Position numbers and translations under genes: made by a program | NCBI RefSeq assembly: GCF_963853665.1 | Contig: NZ_OY970459.1 | Coordinates: forward strand, 4,402,001 to 4,466,000 | DNA: 64,000 nucleotides | Direction: 5' to 3' | DNA from: Mycobacterium decipiens | Lineage (GTDB): Bacteria > Actinomycetota > Actinomycetes > Mycobacteriales > Mycobacteriaceae | The notes under the pieces: generated by a model | Seen by the model: only the letters and a program-made list of their open reading frames with translations | The model's database searches: none | What the model was told of the DNA's origin: nothing | In this document: positions 26,813-34,932 of the stretch, one piece after another | Numbering within the stretch: position 1 is the stretch's first letter | Layout: each line of letters opens with the position of its first letter

Positions 26813-27257
26813 ATGACGATCAAACTCCCCCGCGGCGTCACGCTTGCCGTCGTCGGCCTGGTGGCCGCCGCTGCGATGATCGTGGGCACCGATTAGTGCG
26901 GCGGGCGTCCATACCGACAAAGCAAGAGCCCGTACCAACAATGGCGTGATCTCCGTTGTGCCTCCCATCCCTCCGATCCCGCCGATCACCCCCGAGTATG
27001 GAGCGATCGCCATTGCCGACAACGGCACGGTGGGCAAGGCCTGGAACCACCGAACCCGAGCGCAGGCGGAGATCGACGCCCTGACAATGTGCGGCCACCC
27101 CAGTTGCCAGGTGATAAGCAGCTTCACCCAATGCGGCGCGGTTGCCTATGACGGCTCGACTTTCCACGGCGGAGTCGGAGGTACCCGCCACACCGCGAAG
27201 AACGACGCCATGGCCAGGCTCGGCGGCGGGCGGATCATCACCTCGGCCTGCAACTAG
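26813..27257 (+). pseudogene. Frameshifted DUF4189 secreted protein (Rv1813c-like)
   Basis: ATG 26813 starts a signal peptide (KLPRGVTLAVVGLVAAAAMIVGT) that hits TAG at 26894-26896. One base later in frame, translation continues through PISAAGVHTDKARARTNNG into a full DUF4189 domain: YGAIAIADNGTVGKAWNHRT, CGHPSCQV, CGAVAYDGSTFHGGVG, and a terminal GGRIITSACN. Signal peptide and mature domain are therefore separated by a +1 shift. The domain matches the layout of M. tuberculosis Rv1813c, a secreted DosR-linked protein (from memory). An internal GTG at 26946 would give a cytosolic 103-residue form. Confidence 0.75.
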
Positions 27258-27290
27258 GCGGGGCCGTTCGACTGACTCCGTCAACCAAGC

Positions 27291-27305
27291 GAGAATGTTA
27301 TTATC
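27291..27305. promoter_or_regulatory. Regulon palindrome GAGAATnnnATTCTC, copy 4 (11/12)
   Basis: GAGAATGTTATTATC matches 11 of 12 positions, about 146 bases before the amidohydrolase operon. Confidence 0.6.
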
Positions 27306-27379
27306 CTCAGCGAAGAACAATACTTGCATTGCGTTGGCAGCATTGGCAGCTACCGGAAATCCATTGATGGGCGGCTAGC

Positions 27380-27396
27380 GAGAATGTTAGATTATC
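27380..27396. promoter_or_regulatory. Degenerate regulon site with 5-base spacer, copy 5
   Basis: GAGAAT-gttag-ATTATC repeats the first eleven bases of copy 4 (AGCGAGAATGTTA-like), but with a 5-base spacer. It lies about 55 bases before the amidohydrolase start. Half-site quality only. Confidence 0.4.
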
Positions 27397-27451
27397 TACC
27401 ATACGATCTGGCCGGGCTCACGTTAGCTTCCAGGGCCGGAGGGTGGCATTG

Positions 27452-28543
27452 GTGATCGAACACGCCGACGGAGCACAAACGCCCCTCATCGACGCGAGCG
27501 TGCACATCTTCTTCGGATCCAACAAAGACCTGCGCGACTTCCTGCACGAGCCGTTCAAGAGCCGTGGATTCCCCGATTATGAGATGGATTGGTACGGGGC
27601 GCCGGGTAGCGAGTACGCCCCGAACACTGAAGGCCCCAACCGCCGCGATCCAGGATCGGATCCGGAATTCGTTGGCAATGAACTATTTTCACACCGCGGC
27701 GTCGACATCGCGATACTGCATCCGATGGGGCGGGGCATCATGCCGGACCGGCACCTCGGCACCGCGCTGCACGCGGCCCACAACGAGATGATGGTGTCAC
27801 GCTGGCTGGAGTCCGACGAGTTCGGTGACCGGTTCCGCGGCACTATCCGGGTGAATCCCGACGATATCGCGGGCGCGCTGCGCGAGATCGAGAAGTGGCG
27901 TGCGCACCCGCGCGTAGTCCAGATCGGGGTACCGCTGCAATCCCGCGAGCTCTACGGCAAGCCCCAGTTCTGGCCCCTGTGGGAAGCCGCCGCCGAAGCC
28001 AACCTTCCGGTCGCGGTCCACATCGAATCCGGCGAGGGCGTCGCGCTTCCGCCGACACCCTCCGGGCATACGCGGACCTACGAGCAGTACGTCAGCTTCA
28101 TGGCGCTCAACTACCTGTACCACCTGATGAACATGATCGCCGAGGGAGTCTTCGAGCGGTTCGCCAGCTTGAAGTTCGTGTGGGCCGATGGTGCCGCGGA
28201 CTTTCTGACGCCGTTCATCTGGCGGATGGACGTGTTCGGCAGGCCGCATCTGGAACAGACACCCTGGGCGCCGCGGATACCCAGTGACTACCTGCCCGGC
28301 CATGTGTACTTCGTCCAGGGCAGCCTCGATGGCCCCGGCGATGCCGAGTTCGCCGGTGAGTGGTTCGGCTTCACCGGCAAGGACGACATGGTGATGTTCG
28401 GCTCCAGCTATCCACACTGGCAGTGCGCCGACGCAGGCAGGCTACCCGCAGCCCTGTCCGCCGAACAACGCGAGAAGCTGTGTTGGCGCAACGCTGCCAA
28501 CCTCTACGAGATCGACATTTCTGTCGACCTGGCGACGCGCTAG
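27452..28543 (+). CDS. Amidohydrolase-2 family protein
   Basis: A 363-residue amidohydrolase-2 (TIM-barrel, ACMSD/resorcylate decarboxylase-like) protein. Landmarks include LIDASVHIFFG near the N-terminus, VAVHIESGEG, KFVWADGAADFL and the end motif MFGSSYPHWQCAD. The first metal motif is SVHIF rather than HxH. I start at GTG 27452, 8 bases after GGAGGG; GTG 27443 sits too close to it. It opens a four-gene plus-strand operon (two amidohydrolases, Rieske protein, alpha/beta hydrolase). The reaction is unknown; C-C bond hydrolysis or decarboxylation is plausible for the family. Confidence 0.88.
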   Translation: MIEHADGAQTPLIDASVHIFFGSNKDLRDFLHEPFKSRGFPDYEMDWYGAPGSEYAPNTEGPNRRDPGSDPEFVGNELFSHRGVDIAILHPMGRGIMPDRHLGTALHAAHNEMMVSRWLESDEFGDRFRGTIRVNPDDIAGALREIEKWRAHPRVVQIGVPLQSRELYGKPQFWPLWEAAAEANLPVAVHIESGEGVALPPTPSGHTRTYEQYVSFMALNYLYHLMNMIAEGVFERFASLKFVWADGAADFLTPFIWRMDVFGRPHLEQTPWAPRIPSDYLPGHVYFVQGSLDGPGDAEFAGEWFGFTGKDDMVMFGSSYPHWQCADAGRLPAALSAEQREKLCWRNAANLYEIDISVDLATR

Positions 28544-28584
28544 TCGCACAATTGAAGCGAGCGAGGGAGACCGAGGAGATTGCG

Positions 28585-29730
28585 ATGACGCTGACTCACA
28601 CGCAGGAACGGGTTCCCGCCGCCGAGCGCATAGCCGTGCGGTGCGTCGACTCGGACGTCCACCCGGTGCCCAAACGAGGCGAGATCACCCAGTACATACC
28701 GGAGCCCTGGCGAAGCGAGTTCTTCGCCGAACACAAGGTCGGCGAGCTGATCTACTACGACGCCCCGGACTACGCGCACAGCTACGCCATGCGGGTGGAC
28801 ACCTTCCCACCCGACGGCGAATTCCCCGGCAGTGACCCGGATATGGCGTTCCGCCAGCTGATCATGGAAGCCGGCTCCGACATCGCGATCCTAGAGCCGG
28901 GCGGTCGAACACCTCGGCTGCCCGGCGCACACCAGGCGTTCTCGTGCGCACTCAATGACTGGCAGGCCAATCACTGGCTGGATAGCCACAACAACTGGCA
29001 CCAGCGCTGGCGAGGCTCGATCTGCGTGGCGATCGAGGATCCCGACGGCGCCGCCGCCGAGATCGAACGGTGGGCCGGGCACCCCTACATGGGGCAGATC
29101 CTGTTAAAGGCCGAACCGCGCCCCTCGTGGGGGCACCCAAGCTACGACCCGGTCTGGGCGGCTGCCACCAAACACGACATCACCGTGAGCTGCCATCTGT
29201 CGCGCAGCAACTACGAAATGCTGCCCATGCCGCCGGTAGGCTTTCCCAGCTACAACCACGATTTCATGGTGACCTACTCGCTGCTGGCCGCCAACCAGGT
29301 GATGAGCCTGATCTTCGACGGTGTCTTCGATCGGTTCCCGACGCTGCGCATTGTGCTCGTCGAGCACGCCTTCACCTGGATTCTGCCGCTGATGTGGCGC
29401 ATGGACGCGATCTACAAAGCGCGCAAGACGCGTATGAACATCAAGCGCAAGCCGTCGGACTACGTCAAGCAGCACATCAAATTCACCACGCAACCGCTGG
29501 ACTACCCGGAAGACAAGACCGAGTTGACTCGCGCGTTGGAGTGGATGGAGTGCGACAAGATCCTGCTGTACTCCTCCGACTACCCGCACTGGACCTTCGA
29601 CGACCCGCGCTGGTTGGTCAAACACCTTCCCAAGGCTGCCCGAGATGCGGTCATGTTCAAAAACGGCATCGCGACTTATCACCTACCGGAAACGGTTCCA
29701 GTTCTCGAGGGTCAGACCCGGGTGTTCTGA
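28585..29730 (+). CDS. Amidohydrolase-2 family protein
   Basis: A 381-residue member of the same family as its upstream neighbour. It carries CVDSDVHPVPK (first metal strand), ITVSCHLSRSN, RIVLVEHAFTWILPLMWRMD and YSSDYPHWTFDDP with the catalytic-type Asp. GAGGAG precedes ATG 28585; longer frames run into the previous gene. The two neighbouring amidohydrolases may form a heteromer or act in sequence. It is followed without gap by the Rieske gene (TGA then ATG). Confidence 0.9.
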   Translation: MTLTHTQERVPAAERIAVRCVDSDVHPVPKRGEITQYIPEPWRSEFFAEHKVGELIYYDAPDYAHSYAMRVDTFPPDGEFPGSDPDMAFRQLIMEAGSDIAILEPGGRTPRLPGAHQAFSCALNDWQANHWLDSHNNWHQRWRGSICVAIEDPDGAAAEIERWAGHPYMGQILLKAEPRPSWGHPSYDPVWAAATKHDITVSCHLSRSNYEMLPMPPVGFPSYNHDFMVTYSLLAANQVMSLIFDGVFDRFPTLRIVLVEHAFTWILPLMWRMDAIYKARKTRMNIKRKPSDYVKQHIKFTTQPLDYPEDKTELTRALEWMECDKILLYSSDYPHWTFDDPRWLVKHLPKAARDAVMFKNGIATYHLPETVPVLEGQTRVF

Positions 29731-30123
29731 ATGCCCAAGGAGAGTACGCGACCCCGCCTTGCTCAGGGCCGCGAACACGTCGTCGCGACGGTGGACGAGA
29801 TTCCGCCGGGTACCCACAAACTGGTGCCGATCGGCCGGCACGGAGTGGGAGTGTACAACGTCAACGGCAGCTTCTACGCCATCGCGAACTACTGCCCGCA
29901 CCAGGGTGGTCCGCTGTGCTCGGGGCGCGCCCGGGGACGCACCGTCGTTGACGAGACCGCCGCTGGTGACGCCGTCATGGTCCGCGATCAGGAATACATT
30001 TACTGCCCTTGGCATCAATGGGGATTCGAACTCGCGACCGGTACCACCGCGGTCAAGCCGGAGTGGAGCATCCGCACCTACCCGGTCCGCGTGGTCGGCA
30101 ACGACGTGCTGGTGATGGCGTGA
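29731..30123 (+). CDS. Rieske [2Fe-2S] ferredoxin-like protein
   Basis: A 130-residue Rieske protein with both cluster boxes: Cys55-Pro-His57 (YCPHQGG) and Cys92-PW-His95 (YCPWHQWGF). At this size it is an electron carrier or a domain-only partner, not an oxygenase. The start abuts the amidohydrolase stop, and its own stop overlaps the GTG of the hydrolase gene. It may serve the oxygenase at 45338 or a P450 (inference). Confidence 0.9.
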   Translation: MPKESTRPRLAQGREHVVATVDEIPPGTHKLVPIGRHGVGVYNVNGSFYAIANYCPHQGGPLCSGRARGRTVVDETAAGDAVMVRDQEYIYCPWHQWGFELATGTTAVKPEWSIRTYPVRVVGNDVLVMA

Positions 30124-31007
30124 CGCTGCAGCACCATCGAGCATCCGCCATCGAGGTGAACGGCGGAAACGTCGTCTACGAAATCCTCGGTGAATCAGGC
30201 GATCTCATTGTGCTGACGCCGGGCGGCCGGTTCAGCAAAGACGTCCCCGGACTGCGTCCGCTGGCCGAGGCTCTGGTCGACGGCGGCTACCGGGTACTGC
30301 TCTGGGACCGGCCGAACTGCGGTGTCTCCGATGTGCAGTTCTACGGGCAAAGCGAGTCGCACATGCGCGCCCAGACCCTGTACGGCCTGCTCGGTGCGCT
30401 CGACGTCGAGAGCTGCATTATCGCTGGCGGATCCGGCGGGGCAAGGGATTCCATGCTCACCGCGATGCTCTATCCCGAGCTGGTCACCAAGCTGGTGGTG
30501 TGGAACATTGTCGGCGGAGTGTTCGGGATGTATCAGCTCGGCGCGTTTTATGTGCTGCCGAGCATTCAGGCGGTGCGCTGGTCGGGGATCGAGGGGCTGC
30601 TGAAGGTTCCCGAATGGCGAGAGCGCATCGCGGAGAACCCGAACAACAGACAGCGGTTCCTCGACCTCGACACCGATGAGTTCCTTACCGTGATGCTGCG
30701 CTGGCTCAACGCGTTCGTTCCCAAGCCTGGTCAGACCATTCCCGGTGTCGACGACGAAATGTTTTCCCGGATCCGGGTTCCCACGTTGATAATCCGTGGT
30801 GGCGAAAACGATTGGGACCATCCAAAGCGAACGTCGCTGGAGGTGAGCTGCCTGATCAGAGGATCTGAGCTGATCGATCCGCCCTGGCCGGAGGATGCCT
30901 GGGAGCGGGCCGCTGAGGAACGAGCCGCGGGAAAGGTTGCGCACTTCAACATGTTTGACACGTGGGTGCAGGCAGCGCCCGCGATCCTGGAATTCTTGAG
31001 CTCGTGA
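30120..31007 (+). CDS. Alpha/beta hydrolase
   Basis: A 295-residue alpha/beta-hydrolase. The nucleophile elbow GGSGG (serine near residue 106), oxyanion-side TPGG and RVLLWDRPNCGVSD blocks are visible, as is the acid-region RGGENDWDHP. A clear final catalytic histidine is not obvious, so its chemistry is uncertain. GTG 30120 overlaps the Rieske stop (GTGA). Homologues hydrolyse esters, lactones or C-C bonds of ring-cleavage products; its position after the amidohydrolases suggests a catabolic step. Confidence 0.88.
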   Translation: MTLQHHRASAIEVNGGNVVYEILGESGDLIVLTPGGRFSKDVPGLRPLAEALVDGGYRVLLWDRPNCGVSDVQFYGQSESHMRAQTLYGLLGALDVESCIIAGGSGGARDSMLTAMLYPELVTKLVVWNIVGGVFGMYQLGAFYVLPSIQAVRWSGIEGLLKVPEWRERIAENPNNRQRFLDLDTDEFLTVMLRWLNAFVPKPGQTIPGVDDEMFSRIRVPTLIIRGGENDWDHPKRTSLEVSCLIRGSELIDPPWPEDAWERAAEERAAGKVAHFNMFDTWVQAAPAILEFLSS

Positions 31008-31033
31008 TGTCGCAAAATGCGCTACCCGGCGCG

Positions 31034-31507
31034 TTAGCCGGTACGAATGTGGACCTCGCAGTTGAGCGACGCTTCGAGAGCCGTATGGATCCGGCTTTCT
31101 GGGATGCGCTCGAGGTCGGCTTCCCGCAGCGTTACGTAGACGACGTCGAAGCCGTCGTCGCCGGGCAGTCGGAGGATCTCGCCAGTGAGCCCGAATGCGG
31201 CCAGCACACCGTGGGCGTCGTCGTCGGTTCCCCTGCTGACGAAGGTGACCACACCGGCTACCGGGCTGGGGGCAAAAGCCCTGTCGCACAGATCAAGTGC
31301 GGCCTTCCTTGCGGCATCGGCATCCTCACCGGCGATCAGCAGCTGCACTTCGCGGCGACCGGCCGGCATGGCTGTGAGATCGTTTTCCACGACGTCGGCA
31401 CCCATTTCGCGGGTGAGCCCAAGGAGCACCGTCATGCCCTCGCGAAGCTGCGCAGGGGTGAGCACACCGCCCGGATCGACGTTGACCCGCACCACCGCAG
31501 TCCGCAT
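31034..31507 (-). CDS. Conserved hypothetical protein
   Basis: A 157-residue cytosolic protein beginning MRTAVVRVNVDPGGVLTPAQL and containing a ferredoxin-fold-like alternation of strands and helices (REVQLLIAGEDADAA, DGFDVVYVTLREADLERIP). It is divergent from the NuoF-like gene with only 36 bases between, and converges on the hydrolase gene. I do not recognise the family. Composition and codon use match its neighbours, and the protein is intact. Confidence 0.6.
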   Translation of the reverse strand: MRTAVVRVNVDPGGVLTPAQLREGMTVLLGLTREMGADVVENDLTAMPAGRREVQLLIAGEDADAARKAALDLCDRAFAPSPVAGVVTFVSRGTDDDAHGVLAAFGLTGEILRLPGDDGFDVVYVTLREADLERIPESRIHTALEASLNCEVHIRTG

Positions 31508-31543
31508 GGGCCCACCCTAGCGGCAACGAATCCGCACTAGGCC

Positions 31544-32848
31544 ATGAAGACCACGCACACCGAGTTCACCGTCGCCGCCTGGCCAGGGTGTCCACCACGG
31601 CTGCTGGGCACGCTCCCCCGCGAGGACCGGGAAGACTTCGCGATGTATCGCACGCTCGGCGGCTACCGCCGGCCTGCCGGCGCCGACCAATTGCTGGGCG
31701 AAGTCGAAGCCAGCGGACTGCTCGGGCGTGGCGGCGCCGCGTTTCCGCTTGCGGTGAAACTGCGCGCGGTGCGAGACAACGGCAGCGTCGCTGGTGGCGC
31801 CGTCATCATCGCGAATGGCGAAGAGGGAGAACCGGCTTCGGTCAAGGATCGATGGCTGCTGCGGCACCGCCCCCACCTGGTTCTCGATGGACTGCGATTG
31901 GCCGCAACCATAGTTGCCGCCGACCGCGCCTATGTCTATGTGTCCGATCCGAAAGCCGCCCACAGCGTAGAAGCCGCATTGACCGAAGTCGAAACCGGTG
32001 CGTTCGGGGACGTTCCTGTCGAGCTGTGGCGGGTCGATCCGGGATACATCGCCGGCGAGGAGACCGCCGCCACCCGCGCGATAAACGGCGGTCCGGTCAA
32101 GCCGATGGACAAGCCGCCCAGGCCATTCGAAACCGGCGTCGGTGGGCGACCCACCCTGGTGAGCAATGTCGAGACCTTGGCCAACCTGCCCTACCTGCAG
32201 CACCATGGCGCGGCGGCGTTCCGCTCGCTGGGCACGTCAAAGTCACCGGGTACATTCATGGTTACCGTGACCGGCGCCGGCAGAGCACCGGGTCTCTACG
32301 AGATCCCGCACGGCTTGCCGTTCACTCAACTGCTTGCGCTACACGGGGTTTCATCCGAGCGAGTCCGAGGTGCGCTGCTCGGCGGCTATTTCTCCGGGCT
32401 GCTGAATCGCGTTGTGCTGGACACCACGATGGACCACGAGACGCTGCGCAGTGTCGGCAGCGGTCTGGGTTGTGGTGCGATCGCGGTGATCACCGAGGAC
32501 TGTCCCGTTGCGGTCGCCGCATCGGTGTTGGCCTACTTCGACCGAGAAAACGCCGGGCAATGCGGCTCGTGTTTCAACGGCACCGCGGCAATGGCTGCGG
32601 TCGCCGGGGCGCTGCGCGACGGCGCTGCCAGCACAGCGGACCTAGGCCGGTTGCGGCGCTGGTCGGTAGTGCTGCGCGGTCGTGGAGCATGCGCCACACT
32701 GGACGCCGCGACCAATGTGGCGGGGAGTCTGCTCGACCAGTTTCCGCACGAGGTGACCCGCCATCTCGGCCACCGGTGCGAAGCATGCCGTGCCAGCGAG
32801 TTCAGCGCCGAACGGCCCTATGAGGTGGAGGCGGTGGTATCCGCGTGA
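31544..32848 (+). CDS. NuoF-like NADH:acceptor oxidoreductase flavoprotein
   Basis: A 434-residue protein related to the 51-kDa (NuoF) subunit of complex I, including the FMN/NADH segments SGLLGRGGAAFPLAVK and IANGEEGEPASVKDRWLL, the SLBB-like mid-domain, and a C-terminal Fe-S region with CGSC (ENAGQCGSCFNG). No other nuo genes are near. It overlaps a small ferredoxin gene by 4 bases (GTGA), so it is probably a dedicated NAD(P)H:ferredoxin reductase feeding the P450s or the Ltp-linked enzyme (inference). Confidence 0.88.
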   Translation: MKTTHTEFTVAAWPGCPPRLLGTLPREDREDFAMYRTLGGYRRPAGADQLLGEVEASGLLGRGGAAFPLAVKLRAVRDNGSVAGGAVIIANGEEGEPASVKDRWLLRHRPHLVLDGLRLAATIVAADRAYVYVSDPKAAHSVEAALTEVETGAFGDVPVELWRVDPGYIAGEETAATRAINGGPVKPMDKPPRPFETGVGGRPTLVSNVETLANLPYLQHHGAAAFRSLGTSKSPGTFMVTVTGAGRAPGLYEIPHGLPFTQLLALHGVSSERVRGALLGGYFSGLLNRVVLDTTMDHETLRSVGSGLGCGAIAVITEDCPVAVAASVLAYFDRENAGQCGSCFNGTAAMAAVAGALRDGAASTADLGRLRRWSVVLRGRGACATLDAATNVAGSLLDQFPHEVTRHLGHRCEACRASEFSAERPYEVEAVVSA

Positions 32849-33153
32849 CCGAACCGATGCGAATCCGCCTCGACCGCACCATCTGTGACGGCTTCGGCAG
32901 CTGCGCCAAGAAGGCGCCCGGATACTTCTCCCTGGACGATTGGGGATACGCGTCACTCATTGGCGACGGCACGGTATCCGACCAGGACCGCGACGCGGTG
33001 ATGCGGGCGCTGATGGACTGCCCGGTGCACGCCATCATGGACCGGGATGAACGCCGACCCGATGACCTGCCGCCACCGCCAAACATCGACGAGGATCCCG
33101 CCGCTCACCTCAAAACCGAGGCGAATGAAGCTGAGTGGGGATTCACGCGATGA
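32845..33153 (+). CDS. Ferredoxin, 3Fe-4S/4Fe-4S P450-type with extended tail
   Basis: A 102-residue ferredoxin with Cys14-DGFGS-Cys20 and Cys59-Pro; the variable ligand position is Phe17. It resembles P450-partner ferredoxins but has an extra C-terminal tail of about 35 residues (RPDDLPPPPNIDEDP...). It is coupled to both neighbours by overlaps (GTGA and ATGA), linking the NuoF-like reductase and the DUF35-thiolase fusion. Confidence 0.88.
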   Translation: MTEPMRIRLDRTICDGFGSCAKKAPGYFSLDDWGYASLIGDGTVSDQDRDAVMRALMDCPVHAIMDRDERRPDDLPPPPNIDEDPAAHLKTEANEAEWGFTR

Positions 33154-34793
33154 CACGACCGCTGCCCCTGATCACCGATGAGAACGCGTTCTATTGGCAC
33201 TCGGGCGCCGACGGCACACTCCGGCTCCAAGAGTGCACGGACTGCCGGGCGCTGATCCATCCGCCGGCACCGGTGTGCCGCTACTGCCGCTCGCGCCGGG
33301 TAGGCGTACGGGCCGTCTCCGGCAGGGCGACACTGGCCGGGTTCACCGTGAACCATCGGTTCAGCCTGCCTGGGCTGCCCGCGCCGTACGTGGTTGCGCA
33401 GGTGGCGATCACGGAAGACCCCCGGGTCCGGCTGACGACCAACATCGTCTCGTGCGATCCCGATCAGCTACAACTCGGTCAACAGGTGGAGGTCGTCTTC
33501 GAGCAGGTCGAGGACGTGTGGCTGCCGCTGTTTCGCCCGGCTGCCGAGACCGCGCTCGCTCCCCTGCCGGCCGATGAGATCGCACCGGAGCGCTTCGGCG
33601 ACTACGTCCGCCCCATGCTGACCACCGAGAAGTTCGAAGACAAGGTCGCGCTCACCGGGATCGGCATGTCCGAGATCGGCCGCCGGTTGATGGTGGCCCC
33701 GCTGTCACTGACGGTGCGGGCCTGCGAGGCGGCCATCATCGATGCCGGCCTGACCTTCGCCGACATCGACGGCCTATCGACCTACCCCGGCGGGGGCAAT
33801 CTCGGCGGGTTCGGCGAGGGCGGAATCACCGCGCTGGAAGCGGCCCTGGGCATCCGGCCGACATGGCACAACGGGGGCATCGAGACCTTCGGCCCAGGCG
33901 GATCGGTGATCGCGGCAATGCTCGCGGTCGCCGGCGGACTGGCCCGCCACGTGCTGTGCTTTCGGACCTTGTGGGAGGCCACCTACAGCGAGCTGGCGAA
34001 GCAGGGCAGGATCGCGCAGCCCGGCGGCCGCACCGCGAGCTGGCAATACCCGTTCGGCGCCACGTCAGCGGCACACACCCTGGCGATCAACGCGCAACGC
34101 CACTTCCATCGCTATGGCACCACGAAAGAGACGCTGGGCTGGATCGCGTTGAACCAACGGGCCAATGCCGAGCTCAACCCGACCGCCGTATACCGGTCCC
34201 CGATGACGATGGACGACTATCTCAACGTGCGGCCCATCACCACACCGTTCGGGCTCTACGACTGCGACGTACCGTGCGACGGCGCGATAGCGGTCATTGT
34301 CTCCGCCGTCGACGCCGCCCGCGATCTGGCCAAACCGCCCGTCCTGGTCGAGGCGGTCGGAACGCAGATCATCGAGCGCATCGACTGGGACCAGAGCACC
34401 CTGACCCACGAGCCGCAGGTGCTGGGCCAAGCCGCGCATGTCTGGACGCGCACCTCGCTTCGGCCCGTCGACGTGGACGTCGCCGAGCTCTACGACGGGT
34501 TCACCATGAACTGCCTGTCCTGGATCGAAGCGCTGGGATTCTGCGGGATCGGTGAGGCCAAGGAATTCCTGGACGGCGGCAAGAACATCGCTCGCGACGG
34601 CCTGCTGCCGCTCAACACCCACGGCGGCCAGCTCTCGCACGGCCGCACCCACGGCATGGGTCTGCTGCATGAAGCCGTAAGCCAACTGCGCGGCGAGGCC
34701 GGCGCACGCCAGGTCGCCGACGCCCACGTCGGTGTGGTCAGTAGCGGCGGACTCACCCCCAGCGGCGTGCTCGTGCTACGCGCTGACGCATGA
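33150..34793 (+). CDS. DUF35 (zinc ribbon/OB-fold) - thiolase-like (Ltp) fusion protein
   Basis: A 547-residue two-domain protein. Residues 1-130 form a DUF35 module with a zinc ribbon (Cys29, Cys32, Cys43, Cys46) and OB fold. Residues about 165-547 form an SCP2/Ltp-type thiolase-like domain (ALTGIGMSEIGRR, ELYDGFT, LGFCGIGEAKEF, HGGQLSHGRTHGMG). In steroid side-chain degradation, Ltp2 and a separate DUF35 partner form a retro-aldolase; here both halves are in one chain. It starts at ATG 33150, overlapping the ferredoxin stop. Likely role: retro-aldol or thiolytic cleavage of a branched CoA ester. Confidence 0.9.
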   Translation: MTRPLPLITDENAFYWHSGADGTLRLQECTDCRALIHPPAPVCRYCRSRRVGVRAVSGRATLAGFTVNHRFSLPGLPAPYVVAQVAITEDPRVRLTTNIVSCDPDQLQLGQQVEVVFEQVEDVWLPLFRPAAETALAPLPADEIAPERFGDYVRPMLTTEKFEDKVALTGIGMSEIGRRLMVAPLSLTVRACEAAIIDAGLTFADIDGLSTYPGGGNLGGFGEGGITALEAALGIRPTWHNGGIETFGPGGSVIAAMLAVAGGLARHVLCFRTLWEATYSELAKQGRIAQPGGRTASWQYPFGATSAAHTLAINAQRHFHRYGTTKETLGWIALNQRANAELNPTAVYRSPMTMDDYLNVRPITTPFGLYDCDVPCDGAIAVIVSAVDAARDLAKPPVLVEAVGTQIIERIDWDQSTLTHEPQVLGQAAHVWTRTSLRPVDVDVAELYDGFTMNCLSWIEALGFCGIGEAKEFLDGGKNIARDGLLPLNTHGGQLSHGRTHGMGLLHEAVSQLRGEAGARQVADAHVGVVSSGGLTPSGVLVLRADA

Positions 34794-34932
34794 ACCACGA
34801 CTGGTGCCAGTATCTCGGCGCCATGATCTTGCCGAGTTTGCTGCCTACAACAGGGTCACAAGATCCGCACACAGCCTGGATCAACCAAACGGGGCATGCC
34901 GACTCCGCCGACAACCCCGGGTTTCACCCGAC

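Noticed and set aside
26397..26896. Overlapping open frames on both strands in the decayed stretch.
   Set aside because: No domain, start or composition supports any of them, apart from the DUF4189 signal peptide at 26813.
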